This document shows, piece by piece, positions 32,601 through 41,118 of a stretch of 64,000 nt of DNA. The translations under genes and the position numbers were made by a program. This stretch comes from Aptenodytes patagonicus (lineage: Eukaryota > Chordata > Aves > Sphenisciformes > Spheniscidae), in NCBI RefSeq assembly GCF_965638725.1, contig NC_134949.1, forward strand, positions 48,636,151 to 48,700,150. Direction: 5' to 3'. The notes under the pieces are model-generated. The model worked only from the letters and a program-made list of their open reading frames with translations. It was not told the origin of the DNA and ran no database searches. Position 1 is the first letter of the stretch, and each line of letters opens with the position of its first letter.

Positions 32601-35600
32601 GCATGTCAGCAGGGAGTGCTTGTCACAAGACCTCTGCCCAAAGTTACTCTCCTGTAATGTCGGCCGGCAGAGCTGGTGAAGTGAGTGCTCCTTACCCGTC
32701 TCGGTTAAGGCTACTAAGATCAGCAAAGCCCTACTTTGTATATTGCTTAAATTAATGCGGCTTACTCAGACTGAAAGCGAGTTAGGAAGCGCTAACAGGC
32801 AGCCCTGCCAGCCAACCTGAAGGGCAGGGGGAAAGTGAAAAGCAGCTTGGGGCTGCCTGAGAACTAGCACAGTAATTTGCGGAGTGCACGCGTGAGAGTC
32901 GGTCGTTCTCTGACTTTCGCTCTCCGGGAATGTGCAATTCACTCCTGCCCTGTGAATCTCTCCTCTCCCAGTGAGATACAGTCAACGGTTTAACTACATT
33001 GTAGAAATGAAAAAAAAACCAAAAAACCAAAAAACCCACACATACACATTCAGTTAAACTAGTGCAGAGTTTTGCATGGATTCTCTTTGCTAGGTTTAAG
33101 AATAACTTTCTGTAATACAATGGGACTGCCTACAGAGTTTAGGAAATCAGTTGAACAAATCATTTAAGTGGAAGTCACACAACTCTCTCTTGTGAACAAA
33201 CCTGTGACTTCACCTTCAGTGACGAGTGCGTACAGCCCCTGTTCAACAGTTTGTTTCCCAGCAAAGAAGTACCTGGTTCCTAAACTTGCAATTTCGTCCC
33301 CGAATTTCGAGGCATTTTGGGGGGTATTTGATGGCCATCTGAACCGTGGAGCACATTTTAAACTCTATTTAATGAAAGAGAGGTAGGCGAATTACAGCCC
33401 TATTGAAATATACAGCTAGGCATTTGACAGGAGTCAGAACGTGCTGCCTCACTCACATCTGGTGACTACCAGTTCCGATACTTTGAAGATTAGCGGGGAA
33501 CTATTTCAAAAACTTGTCAACAAGTCTTTTCTAAAAATGTAACGGTTATTGTAATCGATCAGTTGTGAAGTACATTGCGAGAGTCGAAAAAGCCCACTCT
33601 ACTTGCTTGTAAAAGAAAGAAAAAAACTGTTTACAGTTCTCTTCCTCTTCATCGTCCTCTTCATCGTCGTCTTCGTCGTTGAGGTTTATAATCAGTGGAG
33701 GGTGAATTGGGAATAAAAGATTCTCTTGATTTCTGAGTGATTCTTGACGATGGGCTGGATGCAGAATCCCTCCTTGGACACCCTGTTGCAACGGGGCATC
33801 TGCAGAAAAGAACATTGCATTTATTTTATGAGGAGGGAACTAGAATATCGCACCCAGGTTGAGACCAGCAGGTATAGTTTTGAAACCATTCTCATACTGA
33901 AGGGATCATTAAATAGGCAGGTTGTGCCTTTTAGGAAAAACCTTCTGCGGAGGTTGGCAAAGGAGCATCTTCCAACTACAGAAAGTATGAAAAAACAGAG
34001 AGAGATTGACAACCTCGGGAGGCGTGTGATTAGGAATACCTGGGCTGAAGAGAGCAAATGGGTTGAGGACCCCGCCTGGGCAAATATTTTAAACATGCCG
34101 AATAATAGGCAGGCCTGTATCACTCCCCACGGCATCAGTTTTGAAGAATTTAGCAGTGCTAAGCACAGGATTAGCCCGTTTTAGCCTGCAGACTTTTTTT
34201 TCCCTATCAATTTTCTGAATCACAGCTCTCTTGACTAAGTACAAAATGTAGATTTTGAGAAAGGCTATGAAGTTCGTGAAAATAATTTACACTGAATCAG
34301 GAGAAAGTCAGAAAAGATACTCTTTTCCTTAGGCCTTTGTATCTACCCATAATGTAATCTACCCAGCAAAACTATTTCAGCACTGGGATAGCATTTTCTG
34401 AGAGCCAGGAAATGCAACGGTCCGAAAAGAAAAATGATGAAAAATGGTGAGTCTGATTGCGTTGTTCAAGCTGACCAACGTGCAGCTATAGACACAATCA
34501 GGGTTCTGTGCATTGTATTCAAAACATTGAAGTTGGATATGTTGTCCAGTTTCAGAGGAATAAGACGAGGCATGGGCATCTTCCTGTATTCCACTTGTTG
34601 TTATTCTTGTGCACCTCTTGCTTGCCTACGAGCAGCGTGTGTATCATATTAAGCCCATTTTAATAACACTGCTGCAGATGGGATTTGTTGTGTCTCAGGC
34701 GAGAGAAAGTAAGAGACAACACTTTAGCTTGGTAGAGCCTTTCTCAGTGTCCCCAACAGGATATTCTCAGCTCCGGGTAGCGTAAGCCAAATCAAACTTA
34801 AGTCAGCTTAACAAGATTTCTAAGCATGAAAACGAATAAATGCAGTTTTAATGTTTGCAGTGTTCTTGTGGAGCACACGGACTCTGAATTTATGCACATT
34901 GCCGTAAAAAGAAAAAGGGTTGCGTCCATTTTCTCGTTCTGATCGTTGGACGTTGCTCTTCTACAGGATACCCTTGTCCGTAGTGCCTCTTGGGCATAGT
35001 CTCTGACTCACACCGCACCCACAAGCGTGCCTACGTGGTGTTTACGACAGCACTAGCTGCCAGGGGCCGGTGCTGTGGATGTGGGAACTGCACTAAGAGC
35101 AGTACGGGCACTCGTCGAAACAGCGCTCAAGTTCTTGCCATGGTCCTATGTGGTTAGTTAGGCTCAACACGCCCAGCTACGACAGGCTGCCTTTTCCCGG
35201 GGGAACTGCAGGAACACAAGGTGTTTGCTTCTGACTAGAGGTCTTTCTGGACTTCTCTTCTGACACCTGTCTCCAGCTCCGGAGATCAGGCCCACGAACA
35301 ACTACAGTTCAGTCCACTTGTTCACGCATCTGTGACAAGTCACGCTGACTTGCTCTCCCTCCTGCTTCCGCCTGATTTCTGACACCTGTCTTGGTTCCCT
35401 GCCCTGGACTCTTTCCCTGTTCCAGGTTCCAGCTGTCTACCCGGACTCCTGCTAGACAAGAGCTCCTCTTCGAAAGGGAAAAAGGAACCCAACTTACAGT
35501 GGTGGTTTTTTCCGCAAATACTCTGACTTTCAGATACTGTACTGCCCACACACTGTTACTGTACTTCAATAGCCTGCATCCAATGTTCAAGCCTGAAGAA

Positions 35601-38423
35601 TTTATTCAGAACGATGAACTGGAAATACATCTGCACACACAGCACTGTAATCTGATGTTACCTCTACAAGGGGTGGCTCATCCAGGTAACATGTTGTGCT
35701 CCGTCAACAGATATTGCTACTAGCGGCCCTACCAACCTCCTCCCCCCACCACACACACTACTTTTTGTTTCTCTTAAGTGGTTACCTGCCTACTAACCAT
35801 TTTCGCTACTAGAGAGATTTAATCCAGCCAATACCCCAGCAAAGCAACAGTCTTCCTCCACGGATCTCAGCAACCTAAACCGCCGTTTGTGACTTTGTCT
35901 TTCGTGTAACTGATAGTTAGGAAGATCCGTAACATGACAGCTAAACAAGTTGATGTGGCAACCCTACTCAAATGCCAATACAATTCCTTTCTTTGCCTTG
36001 AGCTTGCCGGGATAGCACATCATACCGCATCGGTTTGCCATGGTACATTTCTTGACCTTAACATATATATTACCTAAGCACTGGAAGTAAGCACCGGAAG
36101 GACATTTGCGTGTATTAATGAACAAACTGTTGAGAAAAAAGAGTTCTACTCACTGTTGCTAGGTGGCAAAAAAAGTCCATTTATAATACGAGGTTTGCTG
36201 TGACGGAAGGCACAACTGATCCTCACACAGCCTACGGGTTGTGTTTCCCACAAACAGGAGATGTTGCTGTACTTTTGCTGCAGGAGAAAACGGTTTTCAG
36301 ATATTGTGAATAAAACACTAAAAACGGACTAAATGGATCAGCACGCGGTGTACTGCTGTGATGAACATACGACTAAGACTTTGCGGGACCACGCTCTGAT
36401 GTTTTGGAACATTTACAGTTATCTTTAAAGTTATCTTCAGCTCCAGATACCCCTGAAGTTATCTCGAGTTAGGTCTATGGAGCTTTCATGGTGTAAAACT
36501 GTTCCTAGATAAGAATAGGAGTAAAGCAGTCTACTTACTGTGCTGCAGACTTTTCGTGAGATGCTGGGAAGAAAAAAAATCTGTTAGTCACTCAATTGAC
36601 AGGTGGCCGCCTTTCCGTTCCTGCGCAGTGGGCTAATCAGGTCAATGTCACATGAAATCTGCTGTGCAAGTGCAAGTCTTAACACTAGCACTCTCTTACT
36701 ATCAAAGGACGTGGGTCTACGGGAAAATAAGGAGTAAGAAGCAAAACCCGGGAAGATTCCCAACAAAAACTGAAACACTGAAAGACTGGGAATCGATGTT
36801 CTGAGACTACTGTCGTTACACCGCTCACACCATCTCCCGGCTGCTTTTATAGGTGACAACCACAAGCCTAATGGGAAAAAAAGGATATCTACGTGGATTT
36901 GTTTAATTATTTGTTTAATGGTTGCTGCTTTACTCACACATATAATCACAGTGCTGCTCTCCCTCTGTTGATCAATACGTCGCCAGCCAAGAAGTCGGCA
37001 CACTATCGCAGAGATAGCACGTTCACAACGAGAGTCACTCTTGTTAGTCATGCTTAAAATTCTTTTTCTGTCGCTCTGCCTTATTAAAGTTTACAGATTT
37101 TAGCATCGCCTCTGATTATGCAATTCGCTTCTAACCCGAGGTATCTTCCTCAAGCACATGATGAACTCATCATTCCAAAGAGGCAACTGCTCATGACCAT
37201 TACCCTGAACATACAAGCTCAGGTTTATACCCTGGATATGAACTACATCCCAGCTGAGAGCTGTAAATGCCAGGTTGCCGGGTATTTCTTAGCGACTTTC
37301 TGTGTCAGTTTTTAGAGGAAAGCAAAGTCACACTGGGGAATATTTGACTATTCGAAGGTAAGTTTCACCCACTTTTCCAGACATTAGCAGCTGGGTGTAG
37401 GAGCAGCATCTCCTACAAAAACACGCCACTTCTGGGCTGCAGCCAGTACAGCTGGGCCATCCACTGAGACACGCTGGGGTCTGGAGCCAAAGCCCATCTC
37501 CCAGGCATTAACACCTAAATCCCCGATGCTGGAAGGGATGCAACAACAACGAGCCCTACACCCACCCCTGGATTTTTACCACGTGGCATATAAATATTGC
37601 TTTGAAGGGCAAACCCATGTTGAAGGACTTTGTTTTAAGTACCCGATTTTGCAGAAATTCAGGCAGTGGCTCTAAGCAGAGATGATAAACGTGGCCTATT
37701 TATTCAGAATCAATGTAACGTTGATTCAGTAAGAAAGATGAGCGATGAGTGAACTTTATGCGCGGTGTTTAACTGATGTGTCCCTTGAGTATCGGAGCCC
37801 AGTTCGCAGGAGTCCTAATTGCCCGCGGTTTAGGTGAGCATTAGCTCTTCTCACCGCTGCCGAAAATCAGATCTTTGACCTACAGGTGCGGCCATGACCC
37901 AGACAGAGCGACGTATCAACTTCTACCTTTACCTAATAAACCTCCCTTTCAACACGGGTGTATCAAGAAAGTCAAGGACACAAACCACTCTAAAAGCTAC
38001 AGCACTTACCTGTGCGTAGGGGGAATAGAAATGGCAAGAGCGGTCATTCCCAACTGCGGCCATTTTCACCTCGTGTGCTTCTCCTCCACTCTCTTAATAC
38101 CGGCAGAACAGACATGGAAACGTTAAAGCTACCAGCATTCAGGCCAATCGTAATCTTATCCCGAAAGCAGCAGTTTCCTTTCAAAAACTGGACCTTCAGG
38201 ACCTTAGCTCTGCTGCTTTTTTGGAACAAAACGCCAACTGACAGCGAAATACACGTGAACGAAGGAGGTGGTACCTTCTCCAGGCTTGTTGAACCGACGA
38301 AGGCAGTTGCCAGCCGGTATAGAATGTTACCTTTCCACGGTTGCCAACCGCTCCTCCAGCTGGTGACATCAGCGTCATGGCGCTCTCTGACCTGTCCAGC
38401 TTGAACATCTTCCTTTATCTCCA
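23640..38423 (-). CDS. Gene M, most complete copy, at least 17 coding exons, unknown function
   Basis: Exons in transcript order: 38331-38423, 38010-38092, 37643-37671, 37204-37299, 36934-37067, 36710-36726, 36539-36563, 36236-36277, 35386-35448, 33635-33799, 32014-32295, 31332-31357, 31244-31283, 30207-30326, 28849-28956 (optional), 28416-28619, 28295-28332 and 27858-28067 (stop). All phases agree and every exon is open: 591 codons, or 555 without the optional exon. The first exon is not found, so the N terminus is missing. Visible features are a central acidic run, a basic Thr/Arg-rich exon and an Arg-Gly-rich exon. I do not recognise the family. Downstream of the stop exon lie two more copies of the last four exons, and the only canonical poly(A) signal is at 23640-23645. 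The 3' half is better supported than the 5' half. Confidence 0.52.
23678..25748. repeat. Gene M 3' module, left copy in unit 2
   Basis: Contains extra exons S (23716-23925), R (24153-24190), Q (24274-24477) and P1 (24664-24783), then about 540 bp of spacer sequence seen only at module junctions. It starts at the same base motif as 25749 and 27820. To its left is the normal gene end with the poly(A) signal. Confidence 0.9.
25749..27819. repeat. Gene M 3' module, middle copy in unit 2
   Basis: A 2071-bp direct repeat of 23678-25748 with only a few base changes. It carries exons S (25787-25996), R (26224-26261), Q (26345-26548) and P1 (26735-26854), followed by the junction spacer at about 27279-27819. 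Confidence 0.92.
27858..28067 (-). CDS. Gene M exon S, stop exon (primary copy)
   Basis: The acceptor is TTACAGCACCTCTTAG. Sixty-nine codons, starting VISSFEVFHKPRNSPPLASR, run to TAG. Other copies are 5468-5677, 23716-23925, 25787-25996, 48804-49013 and 50779-50988. Only the leftmost copy in each unit has AATAAA about 70 nt past the stop. The inner copies are joined instead to an unrelated spacer without that signal. Confidence 0.62.
   Translation of the reverse strand: MISSFEVFHKPRNSPPLASRFALTIDSNSTRSSFAVEFQSPLKKRFLSNFFPPPSRGRMTLLCAAFCHN
28295..28332 (-). CDS. Gene M exon R, 38-nt exon
   Basis: The acceptor is GATTTTGTCCCCGCAG and the donor AAGG/GTAAAT, phase 1 to 0, encoding ECDAIHAYLRAR. 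Copies are 24153-24190, 26224-26261 and 51216-51253. It is deleted in unit 1 (near 5911) and in the left module of unit 3 (near 49247). It is needed to keep the frame between Q and the stop exon. Confidence 0.62.
28416..28619 (-). CDS. Gene M exon Q, Arg-Gly-rich
   Basis: The exon is 204 nt, phase 1 to 1, acceptor TTTTTTCACTTCTAG and donor ACAG/GTGGGC, both strong. It encodes HTSDPTVKPGDRQRGRGKDD and a Ser/Thr/Tyr-rich tail. An RGRG core suggests RNA binding or arginine methylation, which is only a suggestion. Other copies are 5930-6133, 24274-24477, 26345-26548, 49266-49469 and 51337-51540; the last carries a stop codon. Confidence 0.68.
28728..30155. other. 1.4 kb block with optional exon P2 (unit 2)
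   Basis: Present here and at about 51649-53074, absent from unit 1 (between about 6250 and 6270) and from the inner modules. Apart from exon P2 I see no gene in it. It has a T-run near 30000 and an inverted repeat (GGAACGTTAACACGTTCC type) near 29552. Its edges show short shared words rather than transposon ends, so it looks like intron sequence deleted elsewhere, not an insertion. Confidence 0.75.
28849..28956 (-). CDS. Gene M exon P2, optional exon
   Basis: The exon is 108 nt, phase 1 to 1, acceptor TTTTAATCCCTCAG and donor AAAAG/GTATTT. It encodes TNHTELLKNHHCKEGKEKKW then ISEEPRNSPNTVTGKG. It lies between P1 and Q and can be skipped without a frameshift. It occurs only in the 1.4 kb block of units 2 and 3 (twin 51770-51877). 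Unit 1 and the inner 3' modules lack the block. Confidence 0.55.
30207..30326 (-). CDS. Gene M exon P1, basic Thr/Arg-rich (primary copy)
   Basis: The exon is 120 nt, phase 1 to 1, acceptor TTGCCTTTCCAG and donor GGAG/GTAATA. It encodes EGTTTPTKRTNTKRGAETSG then RRAPTERIPRTDRRSFENG, with one Gly to Asp change in this copy. Extra copies lie at 26735-26854 and 24664-24783. Unit 1 has one (6320-6439); unit 3 has two (49656-49775, 53126-53245). Confidence 0.65.
31244..31357 (-). CDS. Gene M exons O1 and O2 around a 48-bp intron
   Basis: O1 is 31332-31357 (26 nt, phase 1-0; acceptor TTTACCCAACAG, donor TTA/GTAAGT). O2 is 31244-31283 (40 nt, phase 0-1; donor GTGA/GTAAGT). The 48-bp intron between them has strong donor and pyrimidine-rich acceptor. 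O2 encodes WRDREKSVFVVLV. Twins are 7446-7471 / 7358-7397 and 54251-54276 / 54163-54202. Confidence 0.5.
31827..31844. repeat. (CA)9 microsatellite, unit 2
   Basis: Same length as in units 1 and 3, which suggests recent copying or homogenisation. Confidence 0.9.
32014..32295 (-). CDS. Gene M exon N (largest exon, GC-AG donor)
   Basis: The exon is 282 nt, phase 1 to 1. The acceptor is ATCTCCTACAG. The donor is AAAG/GCAAGT, the classic GC-AG donor consensus. It encodes VSDWVPKTAADIEEERAIKE then ICYKSGKYEISHSF, the most domain-like part of the protein, unassigned. Joined to exon L it continues directly from the acidic run. Twins are 8128-8409 and 54933-55214. Confidence 0.6.
33635..33799 (-). 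CDS. Gene M exon L, acidic-run exon
   Basis: The exon is 165 nt, phase 1 to 1, acceptor TTCTTTTCTGCAG and donor AACT/GTAAAC. The first two thirds are Gln/His/Pro-rich. It ends in a run of Asp/Glu after PPLIINLN (14 acidic residues in a row). Acidic runs like this occur in nuclear and chromatin- or RNA-associated proteins, but that is only a hint. Twins are 9748-9912 and 56554-56718. Confidence 0.55.
35386..35448 (-). CDS. Gene M exon K
   Basis: The exon is 63 nt, phase 1 to 1, acceptor CTTGTCTAGCAG and donor ACAG/GTGTCA. It encodes VRVDSWNLEQGKSPGQGTKT. Twins are 11499-11561 and 58305-58367. Confidence 0.45.
36236..36726 (-). CDS. Gene M exons F, G and H (three short exons)
   Basis: F is 36710-36726 (17 nt, excellent acceptor ATTTTCCCGTAG, donor ATA/GTAAGA). 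G is 36539-36563 (25 nt, excellent acceptor TTTCTTCCCAG, donor ACA/GTAAGT). H is 36236-36277 (42 nt, acceptor TTTTCTCCTGCAG, donor CCC/GTAGGC). Their phases run 1-0, 0-1 and 1-1. Microexons are easy to propose by chance, but the splice sites of G and H are good. Twins in unit 1 are 12823-12839, 12652-12676 and 12349-12390. Confidence 0.35.
36934..37067 (-). CDS. Gene M exon E
   Basis: The exon is 134 nt, phase 2 to 1, donor GTGA/GTAAAG. The acceptor GAGCGACAG has a poor pyrimidine tract. It encodes KRILSMTNKSDSRCERAISA and continues through a Leu-Leu-Gly-Trp-Arg-Arg stretch. Twins are 13047-13180 and 59853-59986. Confidence 0.38.
37204..37299 (-). CDS. Gene M exon D
   Basis: The exon is 96 nt, phase 2 to 2, acceptor AAACTGACACAG and donor CAGG/GTAATG. 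It encodes KSLRNTRQPGIYSSQLGCSS then YPGYKPELVCS, rich in Ser, Tyr and Gly. Twins are 13317-13412 and 60123-60218. Confidence 0.42.
37643..37671 (-). CDS. Gene M exon C (29-nt small exon)
   Basis: The acceptor is TCATCTCTGCTTAG and the donor ATCGG/GTACTT, phase 0 to 2, encoding SHCLNFCKI. It was selected because it bridges the phases of B and D, so it is weakly supported. Twins are 13756-13784 and 60562-60590. Confidence 0.3.
38010..38092 (-). CDS. Gene M exon B
   Basis: The exon is 83 nt, phase 1 to 0, with a strong donor CACAG/GTAAGT and acceptor GGTATTAAG. It encodes SGGEAHEVKMAAVGNDRSCH then FYSPYAQ. Twins are 14123-14205 and 60929-61011. Confidence 0.45.
38331..38423 (-). CDS. Gene M exon A (first exon found)
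   Basis: The exon is 93 nt, phase 1 to 1, donor GGAAAG/GTAACA; the acceptor is CTCTGAAGCAG or the AG three bases earlier. The open frame reads EIKEDVQAGQVRERHDADVT and onward. An ATG in another frame (MFKLDRSES...) is also open to the donor, but in phase 0, which does not fit exon B. Twins are 14444-14536 and 61250-61342. Confidence 0.45.
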
Positions 38424-39533
38424 CTGCTTCAGAGTAAAGTACGGAAGATCGGACCGTTTCAAAGAGTCTCCCGCTCCGGTGTTTCTTTAACGTAAAACGG
38501 CAGAAACCCACTTGGCGGGGCTTCAATAATACCCAACTCCTTGCCGTAGGAACTGTGGCCTTGGAAGCAAATCTTTGACACCGCAAAGACAAACCTCCTT
38601 CTTGGACTATTTTTAACCAAAACCCTCGAGCCCAGTGTTTTCCTTACTGTACCTCTTTCTTTGGATGGAGAAACTTGCTGCTTCCTGCTAGTGCGCTGTT
38701 AGCTGCTAACTGCTTACAGTGTTGGGGTTCATTGCTTTTTCTCGCTTCCGTGACGCCCGCTGCCACAGCTAAAGCAGAAAGAACAGCGTACGCTTGTGTC
38801 CCTAATTAACACCTCTGTTCTCATTCAGGTCCTAGGCTGCCTCTGAACAAAAGGTATCGGGGGGGGGGGGGGATGAAGTTTCAGTCCCGGAGCGTGGTAA
38901 GGCATACTGTTATCCCCAGGACATAGGGTCAAATTTGCAACACTGAGTGACATCGGTGACTTGGAGATGAACACTTCAGGTGCCAGTGACTCCATGGGCA
39001 CAAAGGGTACAAGGCTGGCTCAGCGGTGGCTACACCCAAGCCGGGGGAGAAGGACAAAGACATTGAAACGACTGGAGGTCTTCTAGTCTCTCTAGGAGCC
39101 TATCGATTTGTTTGTAACTCAAGTATCAGCGGGTGGCCCGAAGGCTAACTGCAAAGGACAGTACCGCATGCCTGACCACTGGGACTTTGGCAGCGGAATA
39201 AAGCGACTTCTACCGGAATGACTTCACCTAAGTAGAGAATGAAAGTGCCCGCTGGGATCAAGGTGGGGAGTACTGGCGAGAGCTGTGAACAGAGAAACGA
39301 TGTGAAAAGGCTGCCACAGTTCCGTAAGCCCTACCACTGACTGGGGCACAGAGGGGAAGGAAAATTCAGGAAAGCAGATGAGGGCCACGGATAATGAACT
39401 GTCAGTGGGCAGGAGCAGCCATAGGAGGAACGGGTCAACGCTGCCAAGAGCTATCCAAACAGGGGCTCTTTGTAGCTGTATAGCTGTGCCTAAATGAGGC
39501 GCGGAAGAAGGTACGGTCAGGAAGCATTAATTC

Positions 39534-40474
39534 CGTATTGGGTTTGCGTGGCAAGGTTTTGGTAGCGGGGGGGCTACAGGGGGGGCTTCTGTGAGACGCT
39601 GCTGGAAGCTTCCCCCATGTGGGATAGAGCCAATGCCAGCCGGCTCCAAGGCGGACCCGCCGCTAGCCAGTATGTGACAGAAACAACGCTGCAGACACCA
39701 AGGAGAGTGGAGAAGGAGGGGGAGGAGGTGCTCCAGGCGCCGGAGCAGCGATTCCCCTGCAGCCCGTGGTGAAGACCATGGTGAGGCAGGCTGTCCCCCT
39801 GCAGCCCGTGGAGGTCCACGGTGGAGCAGATCTCCACCTGCAGCCCGTGGAGGACCCCACGCTGGAGCAGGTGGATGCGCCCAAGGGAGGCTGTGACCCC
39901 GTGGAGAGCCGGCGCTGGAGCAGGCTCCTGGCAGGACCTGTGGACCCGCGGAGAGAGGAGCCCACGCTGGAGCAGGTTTGGCGGCAGGACTTGTGACCCC
40001 GTGGGGGACCCACGCTGGAGCAGCTTGTGGAGAACTGCAGCCCGTGGGAAGGGCTCAGGTTGGAGAAGTCCGTGGAGGACTGTCTGCCGTGGGAGGGACC
40101 CCACGCTGGAGCAGGGGCAGAGCGTGAGGAGTCCTCCCCCTGAGGAGGAAGGAGCGGCAGAGACAACGTGTGGTGAGGTAGAGGAAAGCGGGAGTAAAGT
40201 TGAGCCCGGGAAGAAGGGAGGGGTGGCGGGAAGGCGTTTTAAGATTCAGGTTTTATTTCTCATTACCCTACTCGGGTTTGATTGCTAATAAATTAATTTC
40301 CCGTCGTGTCCCCCGCCCCCCGAGGCGAGTGTGTTTTGCCCGTGAGGGTAACGGGTGAGTGACCTCGACCCACGAGCCTTTCGTCGTGTTTTCTCTCCCC
40401 TCTCCAGCTGAGGAGGGCAGTGATGGAGCGGCTTTGGCGGGCACCTGGCGTCCAGCCAGGGTCAACCCACCACA
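39534..40474 (+). mobile_element. Solo LTR, unit 2
   Basis: Same element, length and edges as in unit 1, so the insertion predates the array. One difference is CACGCTGGAGCAG instead of CACGGTGGAGCAG near 39858. Confidence 0.75.
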
Positions 40475-41028
40475 GACTGAAAGGTTGTCTACCGAGGCGC
40501 AGAGCCTGGCTAACAGGAGGAGGCCGCTGTCCTGGCGGAGGCAAAGTCGGACCCAGAGAGGTGCCCACGCCCTGGGGCCAGGGCATCCACGCCCCAGGCC
40601 CGGGCGTGTGGCACCCCGGCGAGCAGAAAAGACAGCCTGAGGAAAGGCTGCCAGGCCAGGGGAACGGCACCGCCGGCGGCTAACGGCCGCCGCCACGGCG
40701 CGCGAGCGGGCCACCACGCGGCCGCCTCAGCCCGGCGCCGAGCACAGCTGGGGCGGGGCGGCCCTGCCGCGGCGGGAGCCGCCGCTGTGGGAAGCGGAGC
40801 TGCCCCAGGCCCGCGGCCGGGCTGGGCGGCGGAGCCACCGCCTCGCCGAGGGCTGCTGGAGAGAGGCGACCGCGCCCCGCCCCGCCGTCCCCGGCGCTGG
40901 GGTGCGTCGCGGGGCTCCCGGCGGGCGGCGACGGACTCGGTTTCCCGCCGCGCACGGCGGGCGCGGGGCGGCGCAGGCGCAGTTCCGTCTCGGCGGCGGG
41001 CCGGCGGCGGGAGCGGGCGGGCGGGGCC

Positions 41029-41118
41029 ATGAGGCGCCGGGGCGCGGTGCAGCGGCAGGTGCCGTGTCTGTTCGTGACCGAGGTGAAGGAGGAGCCGTCG
41101 GCCAAGCGGGAGCGCCAG
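41029..41118 (+). CDS. Gene P exon 1 (start exon, complete copy)
   Basis: Thirty codons from the ATG, opening [20 protein letters not shown] and ending in a charged KRERQ. The donor is CGCCAG/GTGGCC, phase 0. A second possible donor lies downstream at the GGGTAG where the ORF stops, but only the first fits exon 2. The equivalent exon in unit 1 is 17143-17232. Confidence 0.5.
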
